Source of the DNA: Pseudoxanthomonas koreensis_A
GTDB taxonomy: Bacteria; Pseudomonadota; Gammaproteobacteria; Xanthomonadales; Xanthomonadaceae
DNA length: 64,000 bases
Assembly: GCF_041890415.1 (NCBI RefSeq)
Contig: NZ_CP169056.1
Location: 62,001 to 126,000 of the forward strand
Reading direction: 5' to 3'
Shown in pieces: positions 39,443 through 48,187 of the stretch. The notes under the pieces were generated by a model that did not search any database, was not told the DNA's origin, and worked only from the letters and a program-made list of their open reading frames with translations. The translations under genes were made by a program, and so were the position numbers. Every line of letters starts with the position of its first letter. The first letter of the stretch is position 1.

Positions 39443-40572
39443 GCCTGGTCCAGCGTTGGGCACTGGCCATTGCCGCGGTGCTTGCGATCGTCGCCGTGGG
39501 CGTCGCGCTGGGAGCGTGGTTCGTGCATACCCATGAGCGGGTGGAGCGCAGCGTGCCGCTGCCGCCCAGCGGCGAGGCCGCGGTCAATCCGCTGTATGCC
39601 CTGCGCCAGACCCTGCGTGCCGAGGGCATCGACACGCACTCGCGGCTGCGCCTGCAGCCGGAGGAGTTTGCCGATGCTGCCGATGACACGGTGCTGCTGC
39701 ACGGCGACCCCTCGCTGCTGACCATGCCCGAGGTCGAGGCGCTGCTGGCCTGGGTGGCACGCGGTGGCCACCTGCTGCTGCGCACGCCGCCAGAGCGCGC
39801 GGGCACGACCGCATCGGTGCCACCGCTGCTGCGCCGGCTGGGCGTGGACGCGCTGCACCCGGCCGAATGCGCGTCGCTGCACGTGCAGGGCCAGCCCGGG
39901 CACACCGAGTTCTGCAATGGCAGCCGCTTCACGCTGAAGCCGGATGTCGCCCCGCGCCTGCAGTGGAGTGACAGCGAAGACGGCCACGTGTACGTGCGCA
40001 TCGCTCGCGGCCGCGGCAGCGTGGACCTGCTGGCCGACTTCGATTTTCTTGGCAACCGCGTCCTCGACGAAGCCGCGCACCAGGCGCTGGCACGGCAGCT
40101 GCTGGGCGCGCGCCACGGCGCTGGCACCGTGCACCTGGTGCACGGCGGCCAGCCGGTTTCGCTGTGGCGCAACCTGGCGCGGCGCGCGTGGCCGGCGTGG
40201 GTGCCGTTTGCGCTGCTGCTTGCGGCCTGGCTGTGGCGCCGCGGCCAGCGTTTCGGCCCGTGGCTGCCAAGCCCGGAAGCGGGCCGCCGCTCGCTGCTGG
40301 AACACGTGCGCGCCAGTGGCGACCTGCTGTATCGCTATGGCCAGTCGAAGCTGCTGTACACGGCCGCGCGCGAGGCCTTCCTGGCCCGGCTGCAGCGACG
40401 CGAGCCGGCCGCTGCGGCCCTGGCCGGCGATGCGCGCGTGGCCGCCATCGCCACGCGCCTGCAACTGCCACACCTGACCGTGCGTGATGCATTGACCACG
40501 CCTCAGGCCAATGACCGCCATGCCTTCTTCGCCCGCGTGCGAACCCTGATCCAGATGAGGAACCGGCTATGA
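39439..40572 (+). CDS. DUF4350-containing membrane-anchored protein
   Basis: A 377-residue protein with an N-terminal transmembrane helix (about 9-28), a periplasmic DUF4350-type domain (ALRQTLRAEGIDTHSRLRLQPEE ... LLAWVARGGHLLLRTPP, here interrupted by other residues), a second transmembrane helix at about 251-270 (AWVPFALLLAAWLWRRG), and a cytoplasmic tail with RSLLEHVRASGDLLYRYGQS. It is coupled to both neighbours by ATGA overlaps. The fold resembles the class I glutamine amidotransferase-like domains seen in GldG-type proteins. Function unknown. Confidence 0.82.
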   Translation: MSLVQRWALAIAAVLAIVAVGVALGAWFVHTHERVERSVPLPPSGEAAVNPLYALRQTLRAEGIDTHSRLRLQPEEFADAADDTVLLHGDPSLLTMPEVEALLAWVARGGHLLLRTPPERAGTTASVPPLLRRLGVDALHPAECASLHVQGQPGHTEFCNGSRFTLKPDVAPRLQWSDSEDGHVYVRIARGRGSVDLLADFDFLGNRVLDEAAHQALARQLLGARHGAGTVHLVHGGQPVSLWRNLARRAWPAWVPFALLLAAWLWRRGQRFGPWLPSPEAGRRSLLEHVRASGDLLYRYGQSKLLYTAAREAFLARLQRREPAAAALAGDARVAAIATRLQLPHLTVRDALTTPQANDRHAFFARVRTLIQMRNRL

Positions 40573-41558
40573 CCGCAACCCCCGCACCGCTGCCGCCGAT
40601 CACCGGCGAACACCTGGCCGAGCGCACCGCCGCCGTCCGCGACGAAGTGGCCAAGGCCTTCATCGGCCAGGAGCAGGTCCTGGACCAGATCCTGGTCGCA
40701 CTGCTGGCCGGCGGCCACGTGTTGATCGAGGGCGTGCCCGGGCTGGGCAAGACCCTGCTGGTGCGTGCCCTGGGCCAGGCGCTGGCGCTGGACTACGCAC
40801 GCGTGCAGTTCACCCCGGACCTGATGCCCAGCGACGTCAGCGGCCATGCGGTGTACGACCCCAAGACCGAGAGTTTCAAGATCCGTCGCGGCCCGGTGTT
40901 CACCAACCTGCTGCTGGCCGACGAGATCAATCGCGCCCCGGCCAAGACCCAGTCGGCGCTGCTGGAAGTGATGCAGGAAGGCCAGGTCACGATCGAGGGC
41001 CGTGCGTTTGCGCTGCCGCCGCCGTTCATGGCCCTGGCCACCCAGAACCCGGTGGAACAGGAGGGCACCTATCCGTTGCCCGAAGCGCAGCTGGACCGCT
41101 TCCTGTTGAAGGTGGTGATCGGCTATCCGGCAGCCGAGGACGAGAAGCGCATGGTGGCGCAGATCACCGGTGGACGCAGCGGCGGCGATTTCGAACTGTC
41201 GCAGGTGCGGCGGGTGGTCGATGCCGGCGAGTTGGTAGCGATGCAGCAGGGCACCGCGCAGGTTGCGGTGGACCCGGCGGTGATCGACTACGCGGTGCGC
41301 ATCGCCGCGGCCACCCGGCAATGGCCGGGTATCTCGCTGGGCGCCGGCCCACGCGGCAGCATCGCCCTGGTCCGCGCCGCGCGCGCGCAGGCGGTGCTGG
41401 GCGGGCGCGACTTCACCACGCCCGACGACGTGCGTGCGGTGGCGGTGCCGGCGCTGCGGCACCGGATCATGCTGGCGCCGGAACTGCAGATCGACCAGCA
41501 ATCACCCGACGATGTACTGCGTGCGCTGCTGGCACGGGTGGAGGCGCCGCGGCAGTGA
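40569..41558 (+). CDS. MoxR-family AAA+ ATPase
   Basis: A 329-residue AAA+ ATPase of the MoxR branch. Walker A is GVPGLGKT (about residues 55-62), Walker B LLADEINRAPAKTQSALLEVMQE is split here around residue 118-130, and the MoxR-specific ATQNPVEQEGTYPLPEAQLDRF is seen with its sensor-1 Asn. MoxR ATPases act as chaperones for assembly or metal loading of protein complexes and typically partner with a von Willebrand-A-like protein; the DUF58 protein downstream is that kind of partner. It starts on the DUF4350 stop (ATGA). Confidence 0.95.
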   Translation: MTATPAPLPPITGEHLAERTAAVRDEVAKAFIGQEQVLDQILVALLAGGHVLIEGVPGLGKTLLVRALGQALALDYARVQFTPDLMPSDVSGHAVYDPKTESFKIRRGPVFTNLLLADEINRAPAKTQSALLEVMQEGQVTIEGRAFALPPPFMALATQNPVEQEGTYPLPEAQLDRFLLKVVIGYPAAEDEKRMVAQITGGRSGGDFELSQVRRVVDAGELVAMQQGTAQVAVDPAVIDYAVRIAAATRQWPGISLGAGPRGSIALVRAARAQAVLGGRDFTTPDDVRAVAVPALRHRIMLAPELQIDQQSPDDVLRALLARVEAPRQ

Positions 41559-41586
41559 GCAGCGCAACTGCCGCGGACGCATCGGC

Positions 41587-42885
41587 ATGAGGCCGGCGCC
41601 GGCCCTGCTGGTGCTGCTGGCCCTGTGCGGCCTGGCCGGCCTGTTGCCGGTGCTGGGCGTGCTGTCGGTGGCTGCCTGGTGGCTGCTGGTGGCGGTGCTG
41701 GTGCTGCTGGCCGCCGTCGATGCGCTGCGCCTGTGGCGCACGCCGACGCCGGTGGTCACCCGCACCCTGCCCGACGCGCTGGCGGTGGGCGTGGCGCGCG
41801 AGGTGGAGATCGCGCTGGAGTCGCGGCGCCGCATGTGCGTGGACGTGTTCGACCTGCACCCCGGTGGCTGGCAGGCCGATGACCTGCCGCGCCGGTTGCG
41901 CTTGCCGGCGGCCAGCGTCACCCGCATGCGCTACCGGCTGCAGCCGGCCGCGCGCGGCTGCTTCGTGTTTGCCGGCGTGCACCTGCGCCTGCAGTCGCCC
42001 TGGCGCCTGTGGACCGGCCTGCGTACCGCCGGCCAGGCGCAGGAGACGCGGGTCTACCCGGATTTCGCGCCGCTGGCCCGGCTTACCCTGTTCAGCATCG
42101 AACAGGCCTCGATGCTGGTGGGCGCGCACCTGCGCCGCCGCCGCGGCGAAGGCACCGATTTCCGCCAGATGCGCGAGTACCGCACCGGCGACAGCCTGCG
42201 CCAGGTGGACTGGAAGGCGACCGCCCGCGCCCGCAAGCTGATCTCGCGCGAGTATCAGGACGAGCGCAACCAGCAACTGCTGCTGGTGGTCGATACCGGC
42301 CGGCGCATGCTGGCCAGCGAGGGCGGGCTGTCTCACTTCGACCATGCCCTCAACGCCGCCCTGGTGGTGGCCTGGCTGGCGCTGCGCCAGGGCGACGCGG
42401 TGGGCCTGATGGCCGCAGGCGCGCAGGCCCGATGGGTGCCGCCGCGGCGCGGGCCTGGCGCACTGCAGGGCCTGTTGCGCGGCAGCTACGACCTGCAGCC
42501 GGCCGGGGTGGCAACCGACTACCTGGCCATGGCCGAGGAGCTGACCCGGCACCAGCGCCGGCGTGCCCTGGTCATGCTGGTGACCAACGTGCGCGACGAG
42601 GACAGCGACGACCTGCTGGTGGCCGTGCGCCTGCTGCAACGCCGCCACCTGGTGTGCGTGGCCAGCCTGCGCGAGCAGGCGCTGGACCAGGCGCTGGCAC
42701 GCGAGGTCACCGACCTGCACGGCGCCATCGGTGCCGGTGCCGCGGCCCGCTACCTGGCCGAGCGCGCGCAGGCGCACGATGCCCTGCGCCGGCAGCGGGT
42801 GATGACCCTGGACGTGGCCGCCACCGACCTGCCCTCGGCCCTGGTCGAACGCTACCTGGCGGTCAAGCGCGACGGCCTGCTGTAA
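41587..42885 (+). CDS. DUF58-containing protein, MoxR partner
   Basis: A 432-residue protein with two N-terminal transmembrane helices (about 3-46), a beta-rich middle, and the DUF58 signature RRRRGEGTDFRQMREY ... TGDSLRQVDWKATARARKL, followed by a von Willebrand-A-like fold (LLLVVDTGRRMLAS). DUF58 proteins are regularly encoded next to MoxR ATPases and are thought to be their membrane-anchored partners. The start is 28 bp after the moxR stop, the only non-overlapping junction among the last five genes of this operon. Confidence 0.9.
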   Translation: MRPAPALLVLLALCGLAGLLPVLGVLSVAAWWLLVAVLVLLAAVDALRLWRTPTPVVTRTLPDALAVGVAREVEIALESRRRMCVDVFDLHPGGWQADDLPRRLRLPAASVTRMRYRLQPAARGCFVFAGVHLRLQSPWRLWTGLRTAGQAQETRVYPDFAPLARLTLFSIEQASMLVGAHLRRRRGEGTDFRQMREYRTGDSLRQVDWKATARARKLISREYQDERNQQLLLVVDTGRRMLASEGGLSHFDHALNAALVVAWLALRQGDAVGLMAAGAQARWVPPRRGPGALQGLLRGSYDLQPAGVATDYLAMAEELTRHQRRRALVMLVTNVRDEDSDDLLVAVRLLQRRHLVCVASLREQALDQALAREVTDLHGAIGAGAAARYLAERAQAHDALRRQRVMTLDVAATDLPSALVERYLAVKRDGLL

Positions 42886-42974
42886 CCGCAGCCCGGGCGG
42901 CGTACATGACGTCCTTCACTGGCATCTGCGCCGGTTCCGGCGAAGATGGGCCATACCACCCAGGGAGACGCGAC

Positions 42975-43214
42975 ATGGGAAGCGGACAGGGTTCGACCGG
43001 AAACGTGATTGCCGCCATCTGCAGTTTCTTCGTGCCGGGCCTGGGGCAACTGGTGCAGGGCCGGGTGATGTCGGCGGTGTTCTGGTTCCTGGCCGCATGC
43101 GTGGCCTGGCTGGTGACCTGGGTGCTGACCGTATCGCTGCTGCCGTTCGGCTGGTTCGTGGTCAGCGTGCTGTCGTGCATCAGCGCGGCGCTGTACCGCC
43201 GGCCGGCGCCCTGA
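42975..43214 (+). CDS. Small membrane protein, hypothetical
   Basis: A 79-residue protein with a Gly-rich start (GQGSTGNVIAAICSFFVPGLGQL) and two transmembrane helices. The VPGLGQLVQGR segment followed by a helix resembles TM2-type and related small membrane proteins. AGGGAGA 9 nt upstream supports the start. It lies 89 bp after the DUF58 gene, so it may be a trailing member of that operon or an independent gene. Confidence 0.75.
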   Translation: MGSGQGSTGNVIAAICSFFVPGLGQLVQGRVMSAVFWFLAACVAWLVTWVLTVSLLPFGWFVVSVLSCISAALYRRPAP

Positions 43215-43285
43215 TCCATCGCGTGGGATGACCGCTGCGGCCCGGCGCGGGCCACGCCGGGAGCCGGCCGCGGCCGGCGCGGCGC

Positions 43286-44083
43286 TTACTCGCGCGCCCG
43301 ATGTTCTTGCGCGGGCTCCGGCTCGATGCCCTTGCCCGTGGCCGCCCACCACAGGCCGCCGTACAGGTGTTCCAGGTACAGCGCATCGTCGTACAGGGCC
43401 GGGGTGTGGCCCAGCGCGGTGGCGAACACGCGGCCGCCGTCGTAGTGGTGATACCAGGCCACCGGATGCTCGGCGCCCATCCCGCGCGATACCTGGCCGG
43501 GCCAGATGCGGGTGGGGTCGTAGCTGCGCTCGTCCACGCTCAGCACGGTGCGCAGGCCGTCCACCAGTGGCGGGCCGAACTCATACCACTCGTCGGTCCA
43601 GATCCAGCGCGCCGGCAGGCCGAAGGTGGCCGGGAAGGCCGGGTCTTCCACCCGCACCGTGGCGGTCTGCACGATCGGGTGGATGATGAAGGCGCGACCG
43701 ACCAGCTTCTCGAACCAGGGCCAGTGGCCGGGCTGGTCGAACACCATCGCCCGGTGCACCGCCACCACGCCACCACCGCCGCGCACGTAGGCCTCCAGCG
43801 CCTTGCGCTGGGTGGTCTCCAGATCGCCGCCGGCGGTATTGAGCAGGACGATGGCTGCATAACCGGACAGGTCCGCGTCGAACGGGCGGTTGCTCCACGC
43901 CCAGTCCATGTCGAAGCCATGCCGCTGCGCCATGCGCTCGAACTGCGGCCTGGCCACCACCGTGTAGTCGTGGTGGTAGCGGTTGGGGATGGCCACCACC
44001 AGTACCTTGAACTGGCCTTCGGCGAAGGCCGGTGCGGTGATGGTGACGGCCAGCAGCAGGCAGGCCAGGAGGAATCGTTTCAT
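43286..44083 (-). CDS. Secreted ThuA-domain protein
   Basis: A 265-residue protein with a clear signal peptide (residues 1-21, ending APAFA) and a ThuA-like domain (class I glutamine-amidotransferase-like fold): LLNTAGGDLETTQRKALEAYVRGGGGVVAVH is present in pieces at about 80-110, and HPVAWYHHYDGGRVFATALGHT near the C-terminus. ThuA proteins are linked to trehalose and other sugar metabolism; many secreted forms have unknown substrates. TAGCAT (44090-44095 on the minus strand) ends 6 nt before the ATG, so it may be leaderless. Confidence 0.88.
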   Translation of the reverse strand: MKRFLLACLLLAVTITAPAFAEGQFKVLVVAIPNRYHHDYTVVARPQFERMAQRHGFDMDWAWSNRPFDADLSGYAAIVLLNTAGGDLETTQRKALEAYVRGGGGVVAVHRAMVFDQPGHWPWFEKLVGRAFIIHPIVQTATVRVEDPAFPATFGLPARWIWTDEWYEFGPPLVDGLRTVLSVDERSYDPTRIWPGQVSRGMGAEHPVAWYHHYDGGRVFATALGHTPALYDDALYLEHLYGGLWWAATGKGIEPEPAQEHRARE

Positions 44084-44089
44084 CGGCCC

Positions 44090-44095
44090 ATGCTA
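44090..44095 (-). promoter_or_regulatory. Putative -10 of ThuA gene, leaderless arrangement
   Basis: TAGCAT on the minus strand ends 6 nt before the ATG at 44083; there is no Shine-Dalgarno. Confidence 0.45.
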
Positions 44096-44129
44096 GCCCG
44101 GCACGCGGCGGCGGGCACGCCGGTACCGC

Positions 44130-44495
44130 TCAGCGAGGCAGCAGGCGCATCGCCCGGCTCGCGCCCATGGCCAGCAGGAGCAGGCCCACGGCGCTGGCCA
44201 GCCCCAGCAGCACGCCGCTGACATTCAGCGCGGTGACCAGGATCCCGTGGTCGCTGAAGGGACTGCCGTGGTCGACCAGGCGCGCCAGCAGCCGGCCATG
44301 GATGGCGTTGGCGACCAGGCGCAGCAGGGTCGCGCCCAGCAGCACGCCCACGCCTGACAGGGCCAGGGTCTGGCCATGGACCACCCGGCCGCCGCGCGGC
44401 CATAGCAGCCAGAGCGCGCCGGTGCAGGCCAGCAGCCACGGAAGCTGGTGGAGGATCATGCTGATCAGATGGCCAACGGCGTCGGAGTCGATCAC
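44130..44495 (-). CDS. Hypothetical inner-membrane protein
   Basis: A 121-residue protein with three to four predicted transmembrane helices (about 15-33, 42-60, 85-110) and few polar residues. I recognise no family. It starts with GTG, with AGGAC 9 nt upstream, and lies 41 bp after aroE on the same strand, so it may be co-transcribed with it. Codon use is like that of its neighbours, which supports it being a real gene. Confidence 0.65.
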   Translation of the reverse strand: MIDSDAVGHLISMILHQLPWLLACTGALWLLWPRGGRVVHGQTLALSGVGVLLGATLLRLVANAIHGRLLARLVDHGSPFSDHGILVTALNVSGVLLGLASAVGLLLLAMGASRAMRLLPR

Positions 44496-44536
44496 GGGTC
44501 AGGTCCTGGCTGGAAACGGTGCCGGTGCGCCGGGGG

Positions 44537-45388
44537 TCATTCGGCGGTGACCAGGTTGTCGTCGCGCGCGCGCAGCGCTTCGTACACCGGGCCGGTGTCG
44601 GGACGCACCCCGTGCCACAGCTTGAAGCTCTCGGCGGCCTGCTCGACCAGCATGCCCAGGCCATCGACCACCTTGTGGCAGCCGCCGGCCCGCGCCCAGG
44701 CCAGGAACGGAACCGCCACCTGGCCGTAGTTCAGGTCCACCGCCAGGGTGCGGCTGTTGACCAGGGTGAAGGGCGCGCTGAAGCCGCTGCTGCCGGCATC
44801 GCGCCCGGCCGAGGTGGCGTTGATGATCAGCTCGAAGTCGCCCTGGTTGGACAGGTCGTCCCAGTAGCGCGAATGCGCGCGCCGCGGCTGGCCCAGCGCA
44901 TCGACCAGCGCGTCGGCGCGCTGCGGCGTGCGGTTGACCACCACCAGTTCGAGGATGCCCGCGTCCAGCAGCGCCGGTGCCACGCCGCGCGCGGCACCGC
45001 CGGCGCCCAGCAGCAGGGTGCGGCGCCCGCGCAGGTCCAGGCCGTGGCGGCTGGTGAGGTCGCGCACCAGGCCGGCGCCGTCGGTGTTGTCGCCATGCCA
45101 CTGGCCGTCGTTGCGCACCAGGGTGTTGACCGCACCGGCCAGGCGCGCGCGTTCGCTCACCTGGGTGCACAGGGCGAAGGCGGTTTCCTTCAGCGGCAGG
45201 GTGACGTTGCCGCCGCGCCCGCCGCTGCCGGCGAATTCGTCAAGGATCGCGGCGAAGCGTTCCGGCGGTGCATCGATGGCGGTGTAGTCCAGGGCGATGC
45301 CGGCCTGGGCGGCAAAGGTCGCGTGGATGCGCGGCGACAGCGAATGGGAAATCGGGTGGCCGAAGACGGCATAACGGGCGGTGGACAT
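44537..45388 (-). CDS. aroE: Shikimate dehydrogenase
   Basis: A 283-residue AroE that reduces 3-dehydroshikimate to shikimate with NADPH in aromatic amino acid synthesis. Visible are HPISHSLSP (shikimate binding), the catalytic Lys67 in NVTLPLKE, Asp103 in GDNTDG, the Rossmann motif LGAGGAARGV, the NRT NADPH-specificity motif, and DGLGMLVEQAAESF. The start at 45388 gives the normal length; no good Shine-Dalgarno is seen. hemB lies 75 bp upstream on the same strand. Confidence 0.97.
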   Translation of the reverse strand: MSTARYAVFGHPISHSLSPRIHATFAAQAGIALDYTAIDAPPERFAAILDEFAGSGGRGGNVTLPLKETAFALCTQVSERARLAGAVNTLVRNDGQWHGDNTDGAGLVRDLTSRHGLDLRGRRTLLLGAGGAARGVAPALLDAGILELVVVNRTPQRADALVDALGQPRRAHSRYWDDLSNQGDFELIINATSAGRDAGSSGFSAPFTLVNSRTLAVDLNYGQVAVPFLAWARAGGCHKVVDGLGMLVEQAAESFKLWHGVRPDTGPVYEALRARDDNLVTAE

Positions 45389-45463
45389 GCGTGCTGTGTA
45401 CCCCCAGTGAGCGATGGACCTGCAGCCTGCCCGATTGCGCGTGGGCGCCGCGTCTGCCGCAGT

Positions 45464-46477
45464 CTACTCCGCGCCAGGCGGGCCGGCCCGGCCCTCGCCC
45501 AGCCAGCGGGCCGCGTCCAGCGCATGGTAGGTCAGCACGCCATCGGCACCGGCGCGCTTGAATGCCAGCAGCGCCTCCAGCACGCAGGCCCGCTCGTCCA
45601 GCCAGCCGTTGGCGGCAGCGGCCTTGAGCATCGCGTACTCGCCGCTGACCTGGTAGGCGAAGGTCGGCACGCCGAACGCGTCCTTGACCCGGCGGATCAC
45701 GTCCAGGTACGGCAGGCCGGGCTTGACCATCACCATGTCCGCACCTTCGGCGATGTCCAGCTCGACCTCGTGCAGTGCTTCGTCGGAGTTGGCCGGGTCC
45801 ATCTGGTAGGTGAACTTGTTGCCCTTGCCCAGGCTGGCCGCGCTGCCGACCGCGCTGCGGAACGGGCCGTAGAACGCGCTGGCGTACTTGGCCGCGTAGG
45901 ACATGATCCGGGTGTTGATGAAGCCGGCGTCCTCCAGCGCTTCGCGGATCGCGCCGATGCGCCCGTCCATCATGTCGCTGGGAGACAGGATGTCGGCGCC
46001 GGCGGCGGCATGGGCCAGCGACTGCTTGACCAGCGCTTCGACCGTTTCGTCGTTGAGGATGTAGCCGGAGTCGTCGATCAGCCCGTCCTGGCCATGGGTG
46101 GTGTACGGGTCCAGGGCCTGGTCGCTCATCACTCCCAGCTCGGGGAAGCGCGCCTTCAACGCGCGGATGGCGCGCGGCACGATGCCGTCCTCGTCCCATG
46201 CGATGCGCCCGTCGGCGGTCTTGGCCGCCGGGTCGGGCACGCCGAACAGGTCGAGCACCGGGATGCCGAACTCCAGCGCCTGCTCGGCCACGCGCAGCAG
46301 TTCGTCGATCGACAGCCGCTCCACGCCCGGCATCGACGGCACCGGCGCACGGCCCGCCTGCTCGTGCACGAATACCGGGTAGATCAGGTCATTGGTGGTG
46401 AGCAGGTTCTCGCGCATCAGGCGCCGCGAGAACCCGTCGCGGCGCATCCGCCGCGGGCGCTGGTAGGGATAGGCCAT
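45464..46477 (-). CDS. hemB: Delta-aminolevulinic acid dehydratase (porphobilinogen synthase)
   Basis: A 337-residue HemB that condenses two 5-aminolevulinates to porphobilinogen in haem synthesis. The two Schiff-base lysines are seen in SYAAKYASAFYGPFR and MVMVKPGLPYL. The metal region reads MSDQALDPYTTHGQDGL and lacks the Cys triad of zinc enzymes, so this is the magnesium-type enzyme, as in Pseudomonas. GAGGAG 9 nt upstream sets the start at 46477, and TATCAT (46500-46505, minus strand) is a likely -10. Confidence 0.97.
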   Translation of the reverse strand: MAYPYQRPRRMRRDGFSRRLMRENLLTTNDLIYPVFVHEQAGRAPVPSMPGVERLSIDELLRVAEQALEFGIPVLDLFGVPDPAAKTADGRIAWDEDGIVPRAIRALKARFPELGVMSDQALDPYTTHGQDGLIDDSGYILNDETVEALVKQSLAHAAAGADILSPSDMMDGRIGAIREALEDAGFINTRIMSYAAKYASAFYGPFRSAVGSAASLGKGNKFTYQMDPANSDEALHEVELDIAEGADMVMVKPGLPYLDVIRRVKDAFGVPTFAYQVSGEYAMLKAAAANGWLDERACVLEALLAFKRAGADGVLTYHALDAARWLGEGRAGPPGAE

Positions 46478-46544
46478 GGAGACTCCTCGACAGGCCTCCA
46501 TGATACGCCGCCGGCGCCGCACGGCCGGCGGCGCCGGCGCGTGC

Positions 46545-47900
46545 TCAGCCGTGCAGCTGCGGGGTGTGTTCCTGCGCGTGGTGTTGCGCGGGGCGCTGCG
46601 CCTGGTGCGCGGCCGGGGTGGCGTCCAGGTCCACCCGGGCCATGTGGGTGGGGTGGTTGCCGCGGATCACCAGCCCGCCTTCGTGCATGGCCAGGCTGAT
46701 CGCCTCGCCCGGCTGGATGCCCGCCTGGCGCGCGGCCGCGGTCAGTTGCGCCACCCGCAGGTCGGGCAGGGTGGCGCCGTCCGGCAGTTGCGCCTCGAGT
46801 GCCTGGCGAACGTGCCGCTGCAGCGGATCGGAGGCCGCCGCGCCGGTGTCCACGGCGCCAAGCGGGTCGCGCCTGGACGGCAGCACCATGCCGTTGTCCA
46901 CCGGAATGTGCCGGTTCTGCAGGAACCGCGTGCGCTGGCCGCTGCCCTGGTCCAGCACCTCCAGGTCGCGCCCCGGGAAGCCGAAATACACGCCGACGTC
47001 CTTGATCCGGCGCGCGTCCAGGCCCAGATCCCGCATGTCGATGCGCACGGCCTGGTCGTCGCGGCCGGCATTGCGCAGCTCGTACTGGAGGTTGCTCAGG
47101 ATGTGCGAGGCGGCGTAGTTGCGGTGGTCGGCGTTGGCCGCCGGCCCCAGGCGCACGTGCGGGCTGTCGAAGTGGCAGCGGGCCAGTGCTTCGCGCTGGC
47201 TGGCCGGCACCTGGCCCTGCGCATCCAGCGACAGCCCGGCGGGCAGGCGGCCCGGAGCGGCGGCTTCCTTCATGCACGGCGCACCGGCCGCGCTGGCGCG
47301 GCGCGCCAGGGTCGCCTCGTCCGGCGCTTGCCCGATGTCCCGGGCGATCCGCTCCGACAGCGCGTTGAACGCCGCGCCCCCGGCCTCGGCGGCCTGGTTG
47401 CGGAATGCGTCCAGGCGCGCGCGCACCGCGCCGGTGAAGTCGACGTCCTGCTGTCCGGCGCCACGCTCCAGGCCGTCCCGCACCTGCTGGCGGAATGCCC
47501 TGTCATCGGCCAGGGTCTGCGCGCGGCCGGTGGCCAGCGACGCCTGCTGGGCCAGGGTCATTACCAGCGAGTCGTGCAACTCCTGGCGGCCGAAGCCGCT
47601 TGCCGGGTCGGCCGCCGCCTGGAACGGCCCGGGCTGCAGGAAGATCTCGCGCTCGCGCATGCTGTAGGTGCCGGCGCCGCGGCCGGTGCCGGGCTTGTCG
47701 ACCGCGATCATCGCCAGGTCGCCGTTGGCGTGTGCCTGCTCCAGCATCCGGCGCAGGCCCGGTGCACTTTCGATGGCCGCGGCGATCTCCTGGGCACGCG
47801 CCGGGTCCATCCGGTTCTGCATGTGCAGCAACTGGTCGATGGCAGTGGGGGTGGCCGGGTTGCAGACGCGGTCGAGCACCGAGGCGGGCACGTGTTCCAT
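46545..47900 (-). CDS. Candidate type IV secretion effector with XVIPCD-like C-terminus
   Basis: A 451-residue soluble protein with no signal peptide. Residues about 356-438 resemble the Xanthomonas VirD4-interacting conserved domain (XVIPCD): a DPLQRHVRQALE start, LRVAQLTAAARQAGI, GLVIRGNHPTHMARVDL, and a Gln/His-rich tail (HQAQRPAQHHAQEH). Xanthomonadaceae use this domain to send antibacterial toxins through the X-T4SS. The N-terminal part is unfamiliar; GTYSMREREIFLQPGPF and ELHDSLVMTLAQQASLA (residues 78-123) loosely recall a metallopeptidase-like domain with its HExxH lost. AAGGA 8-9 nt upstream sets the start. No T4SS genes are in the window. The gene is certain; the effector role is inference. 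Confidence 0.6.
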   Translation of the reverse strand: MEHVPASVLDRVCNPATPTAIDQLLHMQNRMDPARAQEIAAAIESAPGLRRMLEQAHANGDLAMIAVDKPGTGRGAGTYSMREREIFLQPGPFQAAADPASGFGRQELHDSLVMTLAQQASLATGRAQTLADDRAFRQQVRDGLERGAGQQDVDFTGAVRARLDAFRNQAAEAGGAAFNALSERIARDIGQAPDEATLARRASAAGAPCMKEAAAPGRLPAGLSLDAQGQVPASQREALARCHFDSPHVRLGPAANADHRNYAASHILSNLQYELRNAGRDDQAVRIDMRDLGLDARRIKDVGVYFGFPGRDLEVLDQGSGQRTRFLQNRHIPVDNGMVLPSRRDPLGAVDTGAAASDPLQRHVRQALEAQLPDGATLPDLRVAQLTAAARQAGIQPGEAISLAMHEGGLVIRGNHPTHMARVDLDATPAAHQAQRPAQHHAQEHTPQLHG

Positions 47901-48187
47901 GGAGTCGGGTCCTTCTGACGGGCGGTGTGGGCTGCCGCTCCCCCTGCGGCGGTGACGCCAGGCCGGACGGCGCGGGCATGGTGCTGCGCAGTCGTGCAGG
48001 TGGCACGGCCCCGGCGTGGCGGACCCGGATCGTGTCAGACCTGTGCACGGGGGTAAAGAATACGCACGGGTATGCCGGCGCCACTGGCGCGGCCTTGCCG
48101 GTTGGGCCGGCGTGCGCGCGGGCGCGGTTCGCAGGCCGTTCACCCGCACCGCCGGAAGATGCCCGCACGTCCTGCCGGGAGCCGACG

